64,000 bases of DNA from Arthrobacter sp. MAHUQ-56 (GTDB lineage: Bacteria > Actinomycetota > Actinomycetes > Actinomycetales > Micrococcaceae): assembly GCF_019710585.1 (NCBI RefSeq), contig NZ_JAIFZQ010000022.1, positions 85,241 to 149,240 of the forward strand, in the 5' to 3' direction. Both the position numbers and the translations under genes were made by a program. Positions 37,459-46,072 of the stretch are shown here, one piece after another. Under the pieces are notes generated by a model. It made no database searches and was not told the origin of the DNA. It saw only the letters and a list, made by a program, of their open reading frames with translations. How positions within the stretch are numbered: position 1 is the first letter of the stretch; each line of letters starts with the position of its first letter.

Positions 37459-37500
37459 ACAGTAGCACGGGCAGAAACCCGCGGCTTTTATGGAGGCTAG

Positions 37501-37938
37501 CTACTTCTCGTCGTCTAATGCGGTGTCTATGAGCCTGGCGAGAGACCTTACGCTCTCTGCGTCGTAAACCTCACCGAGGGCTCGGAGAGCGAAGGATTTC
37601 ACCTGGTTCTTCCGCATGACTCTAAGAAGCTCCAATTGAGCTTCCACGCGTGCCGGCATTTCTGATCCCGGATCGGTGAGATATGCCGCAGGGACACCAA
37701 AGAACTCTGCCAACGCCTCAAGCAGCACTGCGTCTGTAACCAACGGACCGTCGCCGTCACGCATGTAGTACCACCGCGCACGAGACAGCTTCACTCCCCT
37801 GGCCGCCAAGGCTGATTGAATGTCTGCGAATTCGTAGGGACGGCCACCCTCAGCAACAACAACGTCCAAGAGTACTCGCAGACGCCGCGCAAGCTCGGCC
37901 CGACGCTGCTCAGCATAGGGGCTGTTCCTGGATATCAC
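37501..37938 (-). CDS. EspR-like HTH transcriptional regulator
   Basis: A 145-residue DNA-binding protein. Its N-terminal XRE-type helix-turn-helix (DIQSALAARGVKLSRARWYYMRDGDGP), followed by a LAEFFGVPAAYLTD segment and a C-terminal helical dimerisation region, closely resembles mycobacterial EspR, a regulator of the ESX-1 secretion system. It is the last gene of a four-gene operon and overlaps the membrane-protein gene by 4 bases. It probably binds the TAGACATGTCTA sites in front of both this operon and the conjugation operon, acting as repressor or activator of transfer. Confidence 0.82.
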   Translation of the reverse strand: MISRNSPYAEQRRAELARRLRVLLDVVVAEGGRPYEFADIQSALAARGVKLSRARWYYMRDGDGPLVTDAVLLEALAEFFGVPAAYLTDPGSEMPARVEAQLELLRVMRKNQVKSFALRALGEVYDAESVRSLARLIDTALDDEK

Positions 37939-38936
37939 CGCATCGCTGCTTTCTTGCTATTCATGGCGCCTTCGGCGTAGTCGTACAAAAGTGTCTCAAC
38001 TTCTCTAACGATCTCTGCATTTCGAGTATCCATTACGTACCCGCGCGTCTGGGCACGGATCTCGCTATCGCGGATTTCTGATACGCGCCGCTGCAAACGT
38101 GCCACGCTCTTGACAGTCAAGAATTCAACTCTTGAATAGAGTCGGGAATCAATCACCAAATCCATCTCTGAAGATGCGACGTCCCACCAGATGGGGCGGA
38201 TCCGGCGGAGCATCTTGGCCGCTTTAACAGTGACGATTAGTCGCTGTGCCACCGCAGCAAGGCGAGGCAAGGAGAGACCTAACGAAACCAGAATGACAAT
38301 CACTTGCTGGGCTGTTTCATAGATCCATTCGATCTGAGCCTTTAGCTCTGACCCCGGCTGGAGAAAGTTCCCAACCAAGCGCAGTCCCACAAGTGCGAAA
38401 GCAAGACCAAAGCCTGCAAGTACCATTCGGAATCCAGAACGAAAGAGACCTCTCATCTGCTTCAGACGGGGCAAACAAATCCTGAGCGCGCTGACGCTCA
38501 CCGTAATGATGAAGGCTACAGCGAACGTTTGGAACGCAAGAAGTGCCGGCTGTGCACCGTACACACTCACGACCCATCTTGTGGAGAGCGGAGCATTCCA
38601 CCAAGGAAACGTCAGAAACATCACCAGTGAGCAAATTGCCCACCACCTACGCCATGCCTTACCGCAGACGACTGCGGAGGGGGAGGTAGCCACCTGAAGA
38701 GACCTCTGGACCTGCCACAGGGCGGCAACTACAAGTTCAGACAGAACGAGCGCCACGGCGTTCCCACCGCCGAGCACTTGGTCTGCTGCGATATAGACAA
38801 CGGGGACGTAGAGTGTAAAAGCGACTGAGGCAAAGACTGCTCCGAGGAAGGCAGGAAGTGCCGCACTACTTCGAATGGTCGGAAGCCGAATAAGGGCAAG
38901 ACCCCAAAGTATGGCTGCGGGGATCCAGTCATTCAT
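37935..38936 (-). CDS. MAB_1171c-like (DUF6545) multi-pass membrane protein
   Basis: A 333-residue protein with about seven membrane helices in the first 230 residues and a cytosolic C-terminal domain (DLVIDSRLYSRVEFLTVKSVARLQRRVSEIRDSEI) typical of proteins annotated as MAB_1171c-family putative transporters. From memory, these genes often neighbour HTH and ImmA/IrrE-like genes in actinobacteria. It overlaps both neighbours by 4 bases. It could sense or transport a small hydrophobic signal and relay it to the protease/regulator pair; that role is inference. Confidence 0.75.
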   Translation of the reverse strand: MNDWIPAAILWGLALIRLPTIRSSAALPAFLGAVFASVAFTLYVPVVYIAADQVLGGGNAVALVLSELVVAALWQVQRSLQVATSPSAVVCGKAWRRWWAICSLVMFLTFPWWNAPLSTRWVVSVYGAQPALLAFQTFAVAFIITVSVSALRICLPRLKQMRGLFRSGFRMVLAGFGLAFALVGLRLVGNFLQPGSELKAQIEWIYETAQQVIVILVSLGLSLPRLAAVAQRLIVTVKAAKMLRRIRPIWWDVASSEMDLVIDSRLYSRVEFLTVKSVARLQRRVSEIRDSEIRAQTRGYVMDTRNAEIVREVETLLYDYAEGAMNSKKAAMR

Positions 38937-39445
38937 CCGAAGACTCGGCCAAAAGAATCGGGAGTAGCTGCTCTCAAAGCTGAAGACCAGGTAAGACGGA
39001 CTGATAACAGGTCAGCCAAAACTTCTGCTTCCAGTTCATCCGGACTATCGAAGCAGCGGCGTCGCAACAGCTGAGCCTTCACCATCTCCGGGTCCAGCAG
39101 TTCGAGCATCCTCCCGAAATCTTCAGACACTTGTTCCGCTGGACCCGCTTGTTCGTGTGCGAACAGGAGGTGTGCGAACTCGTGGCAAAGGATCTTGTTC
39201 TTTCGATGAGGACTTGCATTTCGAGGATGAGTAATCACTGCGTGACTGTCGGTGAAAAGGACACTTCCAGTTACAAGGGGGTCATCCTGGGGATGAGCCG
39301 CCCTTAGTGTGATGCTGATGTTCCGCTCTCGTTCCACCACCGATTGGAGCGTTTCCAGTGACAGCTCTTGCGGCAGCGACAGCTGCTGGAGTCGATGCTT
39401 CGCAGCTCGTTTGGCGCGACGGAAGTCTGGGCTCTTAGTTGGCAC
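38933..39445 (-). CDS. ImmA/IrrE-family metallopeptidase
   Basis: A 170-residue zinc-protease-like protein with the motif HEFAH (88-92, in CHEFAHLLFAHEQA) and a downstream helix carrying acidic ligands. In ICEBs1-type elements ImmA cleaves the repressor ImmR to switch on conjugation. Here the adjacent regulator and operators suggest the same logic. The gene overlaps the oxygenase gene by 11 bases and the membrane-protein gene by 4, so the four products are made together. Confidence 0.85.
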   Translation of the reverse strand: MPTKSPDFRRAKRAAKHRLQQLSLPQELSLETLQSVVERERNISITLRAAHPQDDPLVTGSVLFTDSHAVITHPRNASPHRKNKILCHEFAHLLFAHEQAGPAEQVSEDFGRMLELLDPEMVKAQLLRRRCFDSPDELEAEVLADLLSVRLTWSSALRAATPDSFGRVFG

Positions 39446-40268
39446 GGCTGCGCGGTCCTAGTTCATCCAGGGAGTAGCCATCCGGGTACACGCCACTGCC
39501 CGCCTTACCAGGATTAAACCGAGATTGCGCTCGAGGAGGGCGGCGGCGAAGCTGGGCGGCCCGGGCTCGGAGACCGAGTCTGACTACCGTCCTCATCACG
39601 TGATTGGGTACTGAGAGACCCAACGAATGGCTCAGTCGGCTGTCATCGAATAGTACGGACAGGACGGGCGCCGCTAGCGGAGCAAGGGGGCCCGGTAGAC
39701 GGTCGCTGAACAGACTCATGGTGGAGGACATGAGCTCCGCGCCGGCATCGCTCGGCGCGGAGAATTGCTCTTCATAGTCGTCGAGGAACCGCTCTGCCGA
39801 CTCGTAGGACGTGAATGCATGATCGATGCGCATGCGACGGGCTAGCTCCGCGTAGAAATCTGTTGCCGCCTGGCGCTCATCGGCAGTCGTTCGTCGTCTT
39901 CCATGTGCGTCGCAGAACCTTATTGGAACGACCAACAGAGTCGTGAGAACGTACAGGAAGTCTTCGTTTGTCCCTTTGACTCCCTTGTGGACTCTATTGA
40001 GTAGATCCACCATCGCCTGTCCTCGTGCTCCATCAAACCCATCTTCGATTAGCTCGTACATGACTATCGCCGTGTCCATAGAGCGCTTGGAAGGCCTGGC
40101 GTGGACTTCCCCGGTTAGAGCAAGTGCTTGAGCAATGTGCGGGATTGAGAAGTTTCGGTAGTACGAGAGAAAAAAGCCCACTTCAAATTCTTCGGCGAGA
40201 TCGAACATGACCGCACGCCTGTAGGTCGCAGACGCATGGGCAAGGGGTGGTCGATCAAACTTTTCCAT
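39435..40268 (-). CDS. MpaB/latex-clearing-protein-family (DUF2236-like) oxygenase
   Basis: A 277-residue protein matching the MpaB/rubber-oxygenase fold: FLSYYRNFSIPHIAQALALTGE, RPSKRSMDTAIVMYEL, GFDGARGQAM, LNRVHKG (histidine in the position of a haem ligand) and DFLYVLTTLLVVPIRF. Relatives are haem-b oxygenases of hydrophobic substrates. Start 40268 (MEKFDRP) is preferred, because the in-frame ATG at 40319 lies inside the operator palindrome 40312-40325 and would be upstream of any promoter there; GGAGG is close to 40268. It could make or destroy a small lipid-like signal; speculative. Confidence 0.75.
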   Translation of the reverse strand: MEKFDRPPLAHASATYRRAVMFDLAEEFEVGFFLSYYRNFSIPHIAQALALTGEVHARPSKRSMDTAIVMYELIEDGFDGARGQAMVDLLNRVHKGVKGTNEDFLYVLTTLLVVPIRFCDAHGRRRTTADERQAATDFYAELARRMRIDHAFTSYESAERFLDDYEEQFSAPSDAGAELMSSTMSLFSDRLPGPLAPLAAPVLSVLFDDSRLSHSLGLSVPNHVMRTVVRLGLRARAAQLRRRPPRAQSRFNPGKAGSGVYPDGYSLDELGPRSRAN

Positions 40269-40311
40269 ACCTCCATTGTCGCCCCTTCGTACCTTAGCTT
40301 TAAACATTTCG

Positions 40312-40325
40312 TTAGACATGTCTAA
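40312..40325. promoter_or_regulatory. TTAGACATGTCTAA palindrome (operator of the four-gene module)
   Basis: A perfect 14-bp palindrome containing the same 12-mer as the pair at 37435. It lies between the module's first gene and the divergent 40364/40552 genes. On the minus strand it overlaps a plausible -35 (TTAGAC) with TAAAGC 17 bases downstream. This fits autoregulation of the module by its HTH protein. Confidence 0.65.
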
Positions 40326-40363
40326 GATGAGGCATAGTTAGCCGCAAGGAAGAACTCAAAGGA

Positions 40364-40555
40364 TTGACTGCAGAGGTGAGACGTCACAAACACGACACGC
40401 CGCCGTTTTCTGAAAACAATCCCAGAGGTGCGAATCGCTCGGTGATAGCTTCAGAGCAGTCGCAACGACTGCAGTCAGTCGGGACGGCGCAGCAAGGCAA
40501 CGATGAAGCTGTAACCGCTCCGGGCGGATACAAAATCAAAGGAAGCAGCACATGA
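40364..40555 (+). CDS. Possible 63-residue protein
   Basis: An open frame with a TTG start (AAGGAAG 11 bases upstream) whose TGA overlaps the ATG of the next gene (ATGA at 40552). The product is polar and disordered-looking with no known family. The overlap and divergent promoter favour a real leader gene, but the weak start leaves doubt. Confidence 0.35.
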   Translation: MTAEVRRHKHDTPPFSENNPRGANRSVIASEQSQRLQSVGTAQQGNDEAVTAPGGYKIKGSST

Positions 40556-40788
40556 CAGCAGTAGCAGTAAATCGAGGCGGCGGCCGCCCCAGCAAAGGCC
40601 TGCGTAAGTTCATTGGTTTTCGCTCACCGGAACCCACTGCTGACGGTATCGCGAAGGTGGCCGCCCATAAAGGCCTCACCGTCACCGAATACCTCCTCTC
40701 CGTCGTAGAGCCGAGGCTCAAAGAGGACCTTGCCGCACTTGACCAGGACGACTACCAGCAGGAGCTGCCCATCCGCATGGCCTCATAG
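40552..40788 (+). CDS. Small ribbon-helix-helix-like DNA-binding protein
   Basis: A 78-residue protein preceded by AAAGGAAGCAGCAC. A basic N-terminus (GGGRPSKGLRKFIGFR) and a helix pair (ADGIAKVAAHKGLTVTEYLLSVVEPRL) resemble CopG-type ribbon-helix-helix repressors. It lies just upstream of the replication gene and is separated from it by two hairpins, so it may control replication copy number. No close family is recognised. Confidence 0.7.
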   Translation: MTAVAVNRGGGRPSKGLRKFIGFRSPEPTADGIAKVAAHKGLTVTEYLLSVVEPRLKEDLAALDQDDYQQELPIRMAS

Positions 40789-40795
40789 AACAAAA

Positions 40796-40820
40796 GAAGG
40801 CCCGCACTAGGCGGGCCTTC
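40796..40820. terminator. Hairpin after the small DNA-binding protein
   Basis: A perfect 10-bp stem (GAAGGCCCGC / GCGGGCCTTC) with a 5-base loop lies 7 bases after the stop codon. There is no clear T tail on the plus strand. Confidence 0.6.
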
Positions 40821-40898
40821 GAAGCTTGAGACTTACCCTCTGGATTGCTTGCCGGCGGATCAGATTGTAAGTCGTGGAGGGCCTAGCAAGGCCATCCT

Positions 40899-42830
40899 TT
40901 GTGTTGCTATGAAACCGATCTGGCAGGATCGGTCCTTTTTCGTACCTCAATCCCCGAAAGGATTACTCACATCGTACATCAGCACGTCTCCGTGCTGCCA
41001 GCATGCCCGACTACTGGCGTGTCCGAGCAGCGAGATGATCCCGCCTCCGTTTGGGCAGCGCTCTCACCATTTCTGGCAGGCCAGCCGCGCGTTCGGTTGT
41101 CGCGTGATGGGGGCAAAACCTATCCGCAAAAACACGAACGGAACCTATCTGAAGCCCTCCCCTCGCTGCCGGCGGCGGTGCGAATCTTCGGGAAAGACGG
41201 TACCTGCGCCGCGATATTTTTGGACTTTGACTCCTCAATAGCGGGGCTGGAGCGGGTCCAAGCCGACGTCCGAGCCGTTCAGACATGGCTGCACTCGAAC
41301 GGGGCCCGCTGGATCGAGGACTACTCCCCCAACGGCGGCCGTCATCTCTACATCCCGCTGGCACAAAGGGTTACCTTCTCCGAAGCGCGTGATCTTGTCG
41401 AAGCGCTGGGTACGCGATACCGGAGCCTGGACAAGACCCCGCACCAGAACGTGCTCCATGGCTGCATGCGCACCCCCGGGTCACCGCACAAGCGCGGCGG
41501 CCACCAAGAGCTGGCGATGAGCCTCTCCATGGCCTACGACGTCGCCCGCCGCCCCAACAGCCCCAGCATCTGGGCCGCCATGACAAAGGATCTAGCCGCC
41601 GAGATAAAAGCTGTCCGCGCACTCCGACAGGAGGAGTCGTTCAGCGCCACGGCCGAGGCACCCGTTATCGACCACCCCGCGGGGCGGATGTCCCGCTCCA
41701 TGCAAGTACTGGCACAGACCGGAATGTACGACACGAACCGGTACGTTTCGGACTCGGAGGCACGCCAGGCAGTCCTGGTGTCGGCCGCAGTCGCTGGCCT
41801 GCACTTGGTCGATGTTGAACGCCGGATGCTCCAGGGAACTTGGCCCGGACTGGCCTCCTTCTACGCACGTTATGCAGCCCGGCACCGGCTGTCGGCACTG
41901 CGACGGGACTGGCAGAACGCCGTCAGATACCTCACTAAAACCACGGCCACGAGCGACGGAAATATCAATGTCCGTAGATCCCCCACAAGCCAGCAGAATA
42001 CACAGCCCCCAGCACTACTGGGCACCAACCCAATTTCAGATCCCGATGCAGAGCATCGGTTCATCCGGACATGGCGCAATGCTCTACGAATCAGGGAGGT
42101 GCGCTACCAGGAATCCAGGACAGGAATGGCACGCCGGATGGTCCTGAGGTCTCTTGGGGAAGCAGCCCACATGACGGCATCGCGCTTTATCGAATTCGGC
42201 GTCCGTTCGATTGCCGTCGCTACCGGACTGGACCACACCACGGTGGCCACGCATCTGCGGGAACTGCGTGCCGAGAAGGATCCCCTGGTCACGTTGGTGG
42301 AGGAAGGCCGTGGTACTAAGGGCGACCTGTACATGTTGACCGTCCCCGAAGAGCTGAAGGCGGCAGCAGAAGACGCATCCTGGCAGAAAGGAAAGATTCA
42401 CGCCCTTCGCCCGGTCTTCCGGGAACTGGGGCTGCCGGCCGCGTTCGTCTATGAGGCCCTGGAACACTCCCCCGCTATGTCCACCACCGAGATCGTGCGC
42501 GTCACCAGGCTGTCCCGGTCCGCGGTCAATGAGGCCCTGGACGTCCTGGCAGCCTGGAACCTCATCACCCGCGGTGCTGCTCGCGCCTGGTCCACCGTCG
42601 CCGCCACGTCACTGAAGCATCTCGCCGAACACTTCGGAGTCCTGGAAGCTGTCGCCGCACAGATACAGCGTTACCGCAACGATCGGATCATTTGGCGGGA
42701 ATGGCTGGCGAAGAACGTGAACACGGTAGCCGAACTCCTCTCCCCCGAAGACGACTATCCGTGGGAGATGTTCGAGGGGCCACCCGACGAGTGGTCATTG
42801 TCTGATATGGCTTTCAGGAGAATTGGGTGA
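40899..42830 (+). CDS. Plasmid replication protein with primase-like domain
   Basis: A protein of up to 643 residues. An archaeo-eukaryotic-primase-like half carries IFLDFDSS (acidic metal ligands, about 109 and 111) and YSPNGGRHLYIPL (about 142-154). C-terminal winged-helix segments follow (IAVATGLDHTTVATHLREL, STTEIVRVTRLSRSAVNEAL). This is typical of actinobacterial plasmid initiators. The start is uncertain: TTG 40899 has a weak AAGG, GTG 40992 and GTG 41019 have none, and a terminator-like hairpin lies at 40914-40940, which would be inside the frame if 40899 is right. It sits between the RHH gene and the parAB-like pair. Confidence 0.82.
   Translation: MCCYETDLAGSVLFRTSIPERITHIVHQHVSVLPACPTTGVSEQRDDPASVWAALSPFLAGQPRVRLSRDGGKTYPQKHERNLSEALPSLPAAVRIFGKDGTCAAIFLDFDSSIAGLERVQADVRAVQTWLHSNGARWIEDYSPNGGRHLYIPLAQRVTFSEARDLVEALGTRYRSLDKTPHQNVLHGCMRTPGSPHKRGGHQELAMSLSMAYDVARRPNSPSIWAAMTKDLAAEIKAVRALRQEESFSATAEAPVIDHPAGRMSRSMQVLAQTGMYDTNRYVSDSEARQAVLVSAAVAGLHLVDVERRMLQGTWPGLASFYARYAARHRLSALRRDWQNAVRYLTKTTATSDGNINVRRSPTSQQNTQPPALLGTNPISDPDAEHRFIRTWRNALRIREVRYQESRTGMARRMVLRSLGEAAHMTASRFIEFGVRSIAVATGLDHTTVATHLRELRAEKDPLVTLVEEGRGTKGDLYMLTVPEELKAAAEDASWQKGKIHALRPVFRELGLPAAFVYEALEHSPAMSTTEIVRVTRLSRSAVNEALDVLAAWNLITRGAARAWSTVAATSLKHLAEHFGVLEAVAAQIQRYRNDRIIWREWLAKNVNTVAELLSPEDDYPWEMFEGPPDEWSLSDMAFRRIG
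40914..40940 (+). terminator. Terminator-like hairpin at the beginning of the rep frame
   Basis: ACCGATC (40914-40920) and GATCGGT (40927-40933) form a stem with a 6-base loop, followed by CC and five T. It is either an attenuator controlling rep transcription or a sign that translation starts further downstream. Confidence 0.55.
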
Positions 42831-42992
42831 GGGGCAGCGCAAAGATCTAGCTGTGACGCTGCCCGCCCTCCCCCGGGCTGATTATTTCCTGAGGACGTTT
42901 TTCGCGCCATAACTAGTGCCATAGTACCAACCATAAGTACCGTAGGAATGAAGCCATATGGAACCGTCATCCGAGCATTACGCCGATAAGGT

Positions 42993-43727
42993 TTATTTCG
43001 CTTGGATATAAAGCTGGAAGACGGCCGAGACCAGCGCGCTGCGTGACGGTGCATCCAGCTCAGTAACCTTCTCATCCAGCCAGGCAACCTGGAGTCCGTC
43101 GAGTCGGAGCTGGATCTGGATGCCCGCCTCTCCGCGTTTTCGCGGTGCACGGCGGGGCATGCCGGAGCTCGTCAGTATGGTCTCGGGGGTGAACTGCTTA
43201 GCGATGTCCTCGTCGTCGACTGCTTCAAAGGCATCAATCAGCAAGTCCGCATATGTGGTCCGCTCCTGGTAGACAGCGTTCTTGACCTCTGCCAGGAGCG
43301 CCGGTGGCAGGTACACTCCAACGTTGCGCAGCGCCCCGGGAACCAGCTCGGAGGCTTTGGTCGCGTTAGCAGCTTTCTTGGCAGCAGGCTGCTGTCGGGA
43401 GGGGGCATCAGTGGCCTTCATGGGAGTGTTTGGCCTTGCCCGCTCTCCTGCCGCCTCAGGCAGCGTTTCCGTGGCGGGTGCTTGCTCAGCGAGATGCAAA
43501 TCTGCTTGAGGCTGTTCAGCAGGCACCTGCGTGTCAGCGGAGTCGGGTGATGTAATTGGAGACAGTTGAACAAGTTCGTCGGTCGGTACCTCAACCGACT
43601 CTCCGCTTTGGGGTTCCGGTTCAGGGGTGCCCCTCCCCCGCTTCGGAGCCAGCAACCCTTGTAGTGCTGCACCGCGGGTAGTCGCTGCAGGTGCGAATGC
43701 GCCAGCAAGGCTCTGTCGCCCGCTCAT
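42993..43727 (-). CDS. ParB-like partition partner (ribbon-helix-helix type)
   Basis: A 244-residue protein. The N-terminal 120 residues are disordered (Pro/Glu/Ala-rich). Then come two ribbon-helix-helix-like segments (LRNVGVYLPPALLAEVKNAV about 131-150 and QIQLRLDGLQVAWLDEKVTEL about 204-224). It overlaps the parA gene by 4 bases on the same strand. In such pairs the RHH protein binds a centromere and stimulates the ParA ATPase. No HTH-type ParB motif is seen. Confidence 0.78.
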   Translation of the reverse strand: MSGRQSLAGAFAPAATTRGAALQGLLAPKRGRGTPEPEPQSGESVEVPTDELVQLSPITSPDSADTQVPAEQPQADLHLAEQAPATETLPEAAGERARPNTPMKATDAPSRQQPAAKKAANATKASELVPGALRNVGVYLPPALLAEVKNAVYQERTTYADLLIDAFEAVDDEDIAKQFTPETILTSSGMPRRAPRKRGEAGIQIQLRLDGLQVAWLDEKVTELDAPSRSALVSAVFQLYIQAK

Positions 43728-44665
43728 GCTTGGCTCCCACTTTCGATTTCGTTCAGTCGGGCGAGGATCTCGCCGGTTAATTGTTCGTACTCTTCAGCAA
43801 GTCCCCCGGCGTTTCGCGAGAAGAACCCGTCCGCTGGCTTCTCCCCCGCTCGGAGCGCCTTCAGGCGGTTTTTCTGGGCGTCGGTAACGGCACCTTCAAG
43901 TTCGTGGAAGAGCAGACCCTTGCGGCGCGCGTCGGCGCTTGCGCTCTCTAGGTTCCTGATGCGGGTTGCGAATACTGGGGCGACGGTGCCGAGCATTTCT
44001 TCCAGGGTCTCTCGAACGCTGCGCTCGAGGCGCATGGAGCGCGGGCCGACACCGAATAGGACGATACCTGCCAGCTGCAGCGACGGGTTGCGGTCACGTA
44101 CAGCCATGAAGCGGCGTGCAATGCGCTCGACACCGTCGATGCTCGCATCATCAGACCGGGTAGGAATGACGACTGCACTGGAGATTGCGAAGGCACCTTC
44201 TACGAGGATCCGCTCCCCCGGCGGGGTATCGATCAGGATCAAGTCGTACTCGTCTGCCAACGGGGCCAAGACGGCGTAGAGCATGTCGCCGAAGTCGGCA
44301 GCGCCGGAGCGGCTGGAGCGGGACACCATAAGGCCCTGGATGTCTTCAAGGTCCTGGCCGCCCGGGATTACGTCAAGGTTTTCGCGAACGTCGCGAAGGA
44401 TCATCGGCGGTGTGCCGGCGATCAGGGCCTGAAAGAATTCCCTCCCTGTCTGCCGTTCGTATCCGAGGTCGCGGGCCAGATCACCCTGGGGGTCAAGGTC
44501 GATCAGCAGCACACGTGAGCCGGCCAGCGCCACGTACCCACCTACGTTTGCCGCAGTTGTCGTCTTACCGACTCCGCCTTTGCCGTTAGCCAGAGATATG
44601 ACACGGTCTAGGGCCCGTGTTGCTTGGGGTTTGGGGGGTACGGGGATTTCCAGCGATCGTGCCAT
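43724..44665 (-). CDS. parA: Plasmid partition ATPase ParA
   Basis: A 313-residue Walker-type partition ATPase with deviant Walker A KGGVGKTT (29-36), LLIDLDPQGDLA (Walker A') and LILIDTPPGER (Walker B). The length is typical of type Ib ParA without an N-terminal HTH, so it is unlikely to be its own repressor. It moves plasmid copies over the nucleoid with the RHH partner encoded by the next gene. The candidate centromere is the repeat-bearing region upstream (44666-45200). Confidence 0.9.
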   Translation of the reverse strand: MARSLEIPVPPKPQATRALDRVISLANGKGGVGKTTTAANVGGYVALAGSRVLLIDLDPQGDLARDLGYERQTGREFFQALIAGTPPMILRDVRENLDVIPGGQDLEDIQGLMVSRSSRSGAADFGDMLYAVLAPLADEYDLILIDTPPGERILVEGAFAISSAVVIPTRSDDASIDGVERIARRFMAVRDRNPSLQLAGIVLFGVGPRSMRLERSVRETLEEMLGTVAPVFATRIRNLESASADARRKGLLFHELEGAVTDAQKNRLKALRAGEKPADGFFSRNAGGLAEEYEQLTGEILARLNEIESGSQA

Positions 44666-46072
44666 CGGCCGACGATTCTCCTACTTGATCGGATGCCATG
44701 TTGTCCTGCTGTCAACGCTATGTGGGCTCCCTTGAGAATGCCGGTATTGACACGCGTAAGAGTGGTAACAGGCCGTAGAGCATGGCTGAACACGGTACGC
44801 CATGTCGTAGAAATGGCTGGGCTTAACGTATATGTTCCCTCTTGTCCTCAGGCCTGGCGCTTCATTGGTTGCTCTATTAGTCGCCGCACCTCATCCCATG
44901 CGTTTACCCCTGTAGGAGCGTCCATTGGCTGGCAAATGGTGTTACGCGTATGCGACCACCCCTGTCGTAATGCTGGTCGTCACCCTTGTCTTCAGGCCGG
45001 GTCGGCTATTGGGCATCTCATTTGCCGCAAGGCTTGGCCATAGGCGCGTCCTCGTATGGATCGGGCTGCCATAGGCCTAAGCGTTTATCCGGCGCGCCAT
45101 TTGGCTGGTCGTCCAACAGGAGTTATGGCAAGCCTTATGGCATCAGGCGCTGTTGGTGCTGGGGTGGACTGCCGAACCTGCAGGGAAACGAGGACCATGG
45201 CTAGCGGCCTACGGCTTTGAAATCAATCTTAATCGAGGCCCCTACTGGAGCCCGCAGCCATGGCAGGGAGAAAATTAACACAGCCGCGCTATTATCTGAC
45301 GGCCGGGATTTCGGATGGCGATAGGGGAGAGGGCGGGGAGGCTGACCGCGGGCTGGAGGCCCGGCCTGCCATCCGGACCATGGATCAGCCCGTCTGGGTG
45401 TGGCAGCGGGAAACAATATCGTTCAGTTGACGTCCTACAACATCCTCGTCACCGTCCCTCAGGTGATCGAGCATCTTGTTCAGCGCTGGCCGCCTGGCCC
45501 TCGAGCCACTCACGTCACGGTCGGCGAAGATCCTGTGACAGCCCGCGACCTTCCACGCTGCATGCTGCAGTTCCGCGTTCTGATCAACGGTGCTGACCGT
45601 GGCTATCCAATACTCCGCGGAGGAAGCTTTCGTAGTCCAGCCACTCGCCGATGCGTTTCGCCGAAGCCCGGGCCGGGAATACGCTCCGTGCGATTTGGGG
45701 TCGAGTTGTCAATGACGACCGTTTGTGGGACGGGCTTGTGGCAGTAATGGGGGAGAGGCCAGCAGGACCGCGGATTCCCAGCCGCTTTGGGGCGGAGCGT
45801 AGCAGGTCAATAACGGCCGGTTCTGATCACGAGCTCGTCTAGCGACGGGATCATATCTGCCGGACGAAGCTGTCTGTAGGGGATGCTTTTAGCGGGCTCC
45901 TGAATGAAACTAACCCACGCCTCGCGTCTCCCGTTCTCGTCTTTTATAGGAGCGCGGTCAGACGTCACAGAAGCCAGGGGAGGGGCGGCGGCGCATGCTG
46001 TTACCGCGTTAAATGGCCAAGCCCACCGGTGCACTTGCGTACACGGTGGGCTGGCCCGGCCAGTTGTCTCGG
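44666..46072. other. 1.4-kb region upstream of parA with short repeats, no convincing gene
   Basis: Frames here are short and lack ribosome sites. Repeated words occur: GCCATAGGC at 45037 and 45068, TTATGGCA at 45123 and 45135, and two similar GTCTTCAGGCC/GTCCTCAGGCC stretches near 44850 and 44990. A centromere (parS) for the RHH partner is a likely content. The right part (45700-45830) contains two copies of the motif shared with the recombinase region. A frame at 45400-45747 reads partly protein-like and may be a gene remnant. Confidence 0.5.
45708..45826 (+). repeat. Two copies of a res-like motif (also at 49791)
   Basis: GTCAATGACGACCGTTTGTG at 45708 and GTCAATAACGGCCGGTTCTG at 45806 match GTCAATAACGACCGTTTCTG at 49791 in the same orientation with a few mismatches. 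They flank the 46-49.7 kb metabolic module on the left. Confidence 0.55.

Noticed and set aside
37501..39445. Calling the HTH/ImmA pair a toxin-antitoxin system
   Set aside because: ImmA/IrrE-like proteins are often labelled toxins, but the operators in front of the conjugation operon and the membrane and oxygenase genes fit a regulatory switch better.
40269..40319. Upstream starts (40319, 40307) for the MpaB-family gene
   Set aside because: They fall within or right next to the operator palindrome and likely promoter, so the mRNA would probably start downstream.
45400..45747. 115-residue open frame starting MAAGNNIVQL
   Set aside because: It reads partly protein-like up to about 45640 but has no ribosome site, and protein-like sequence continues in another frame (AEEAFVVQPLADAF). 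Kept only as a possible gene remnant.
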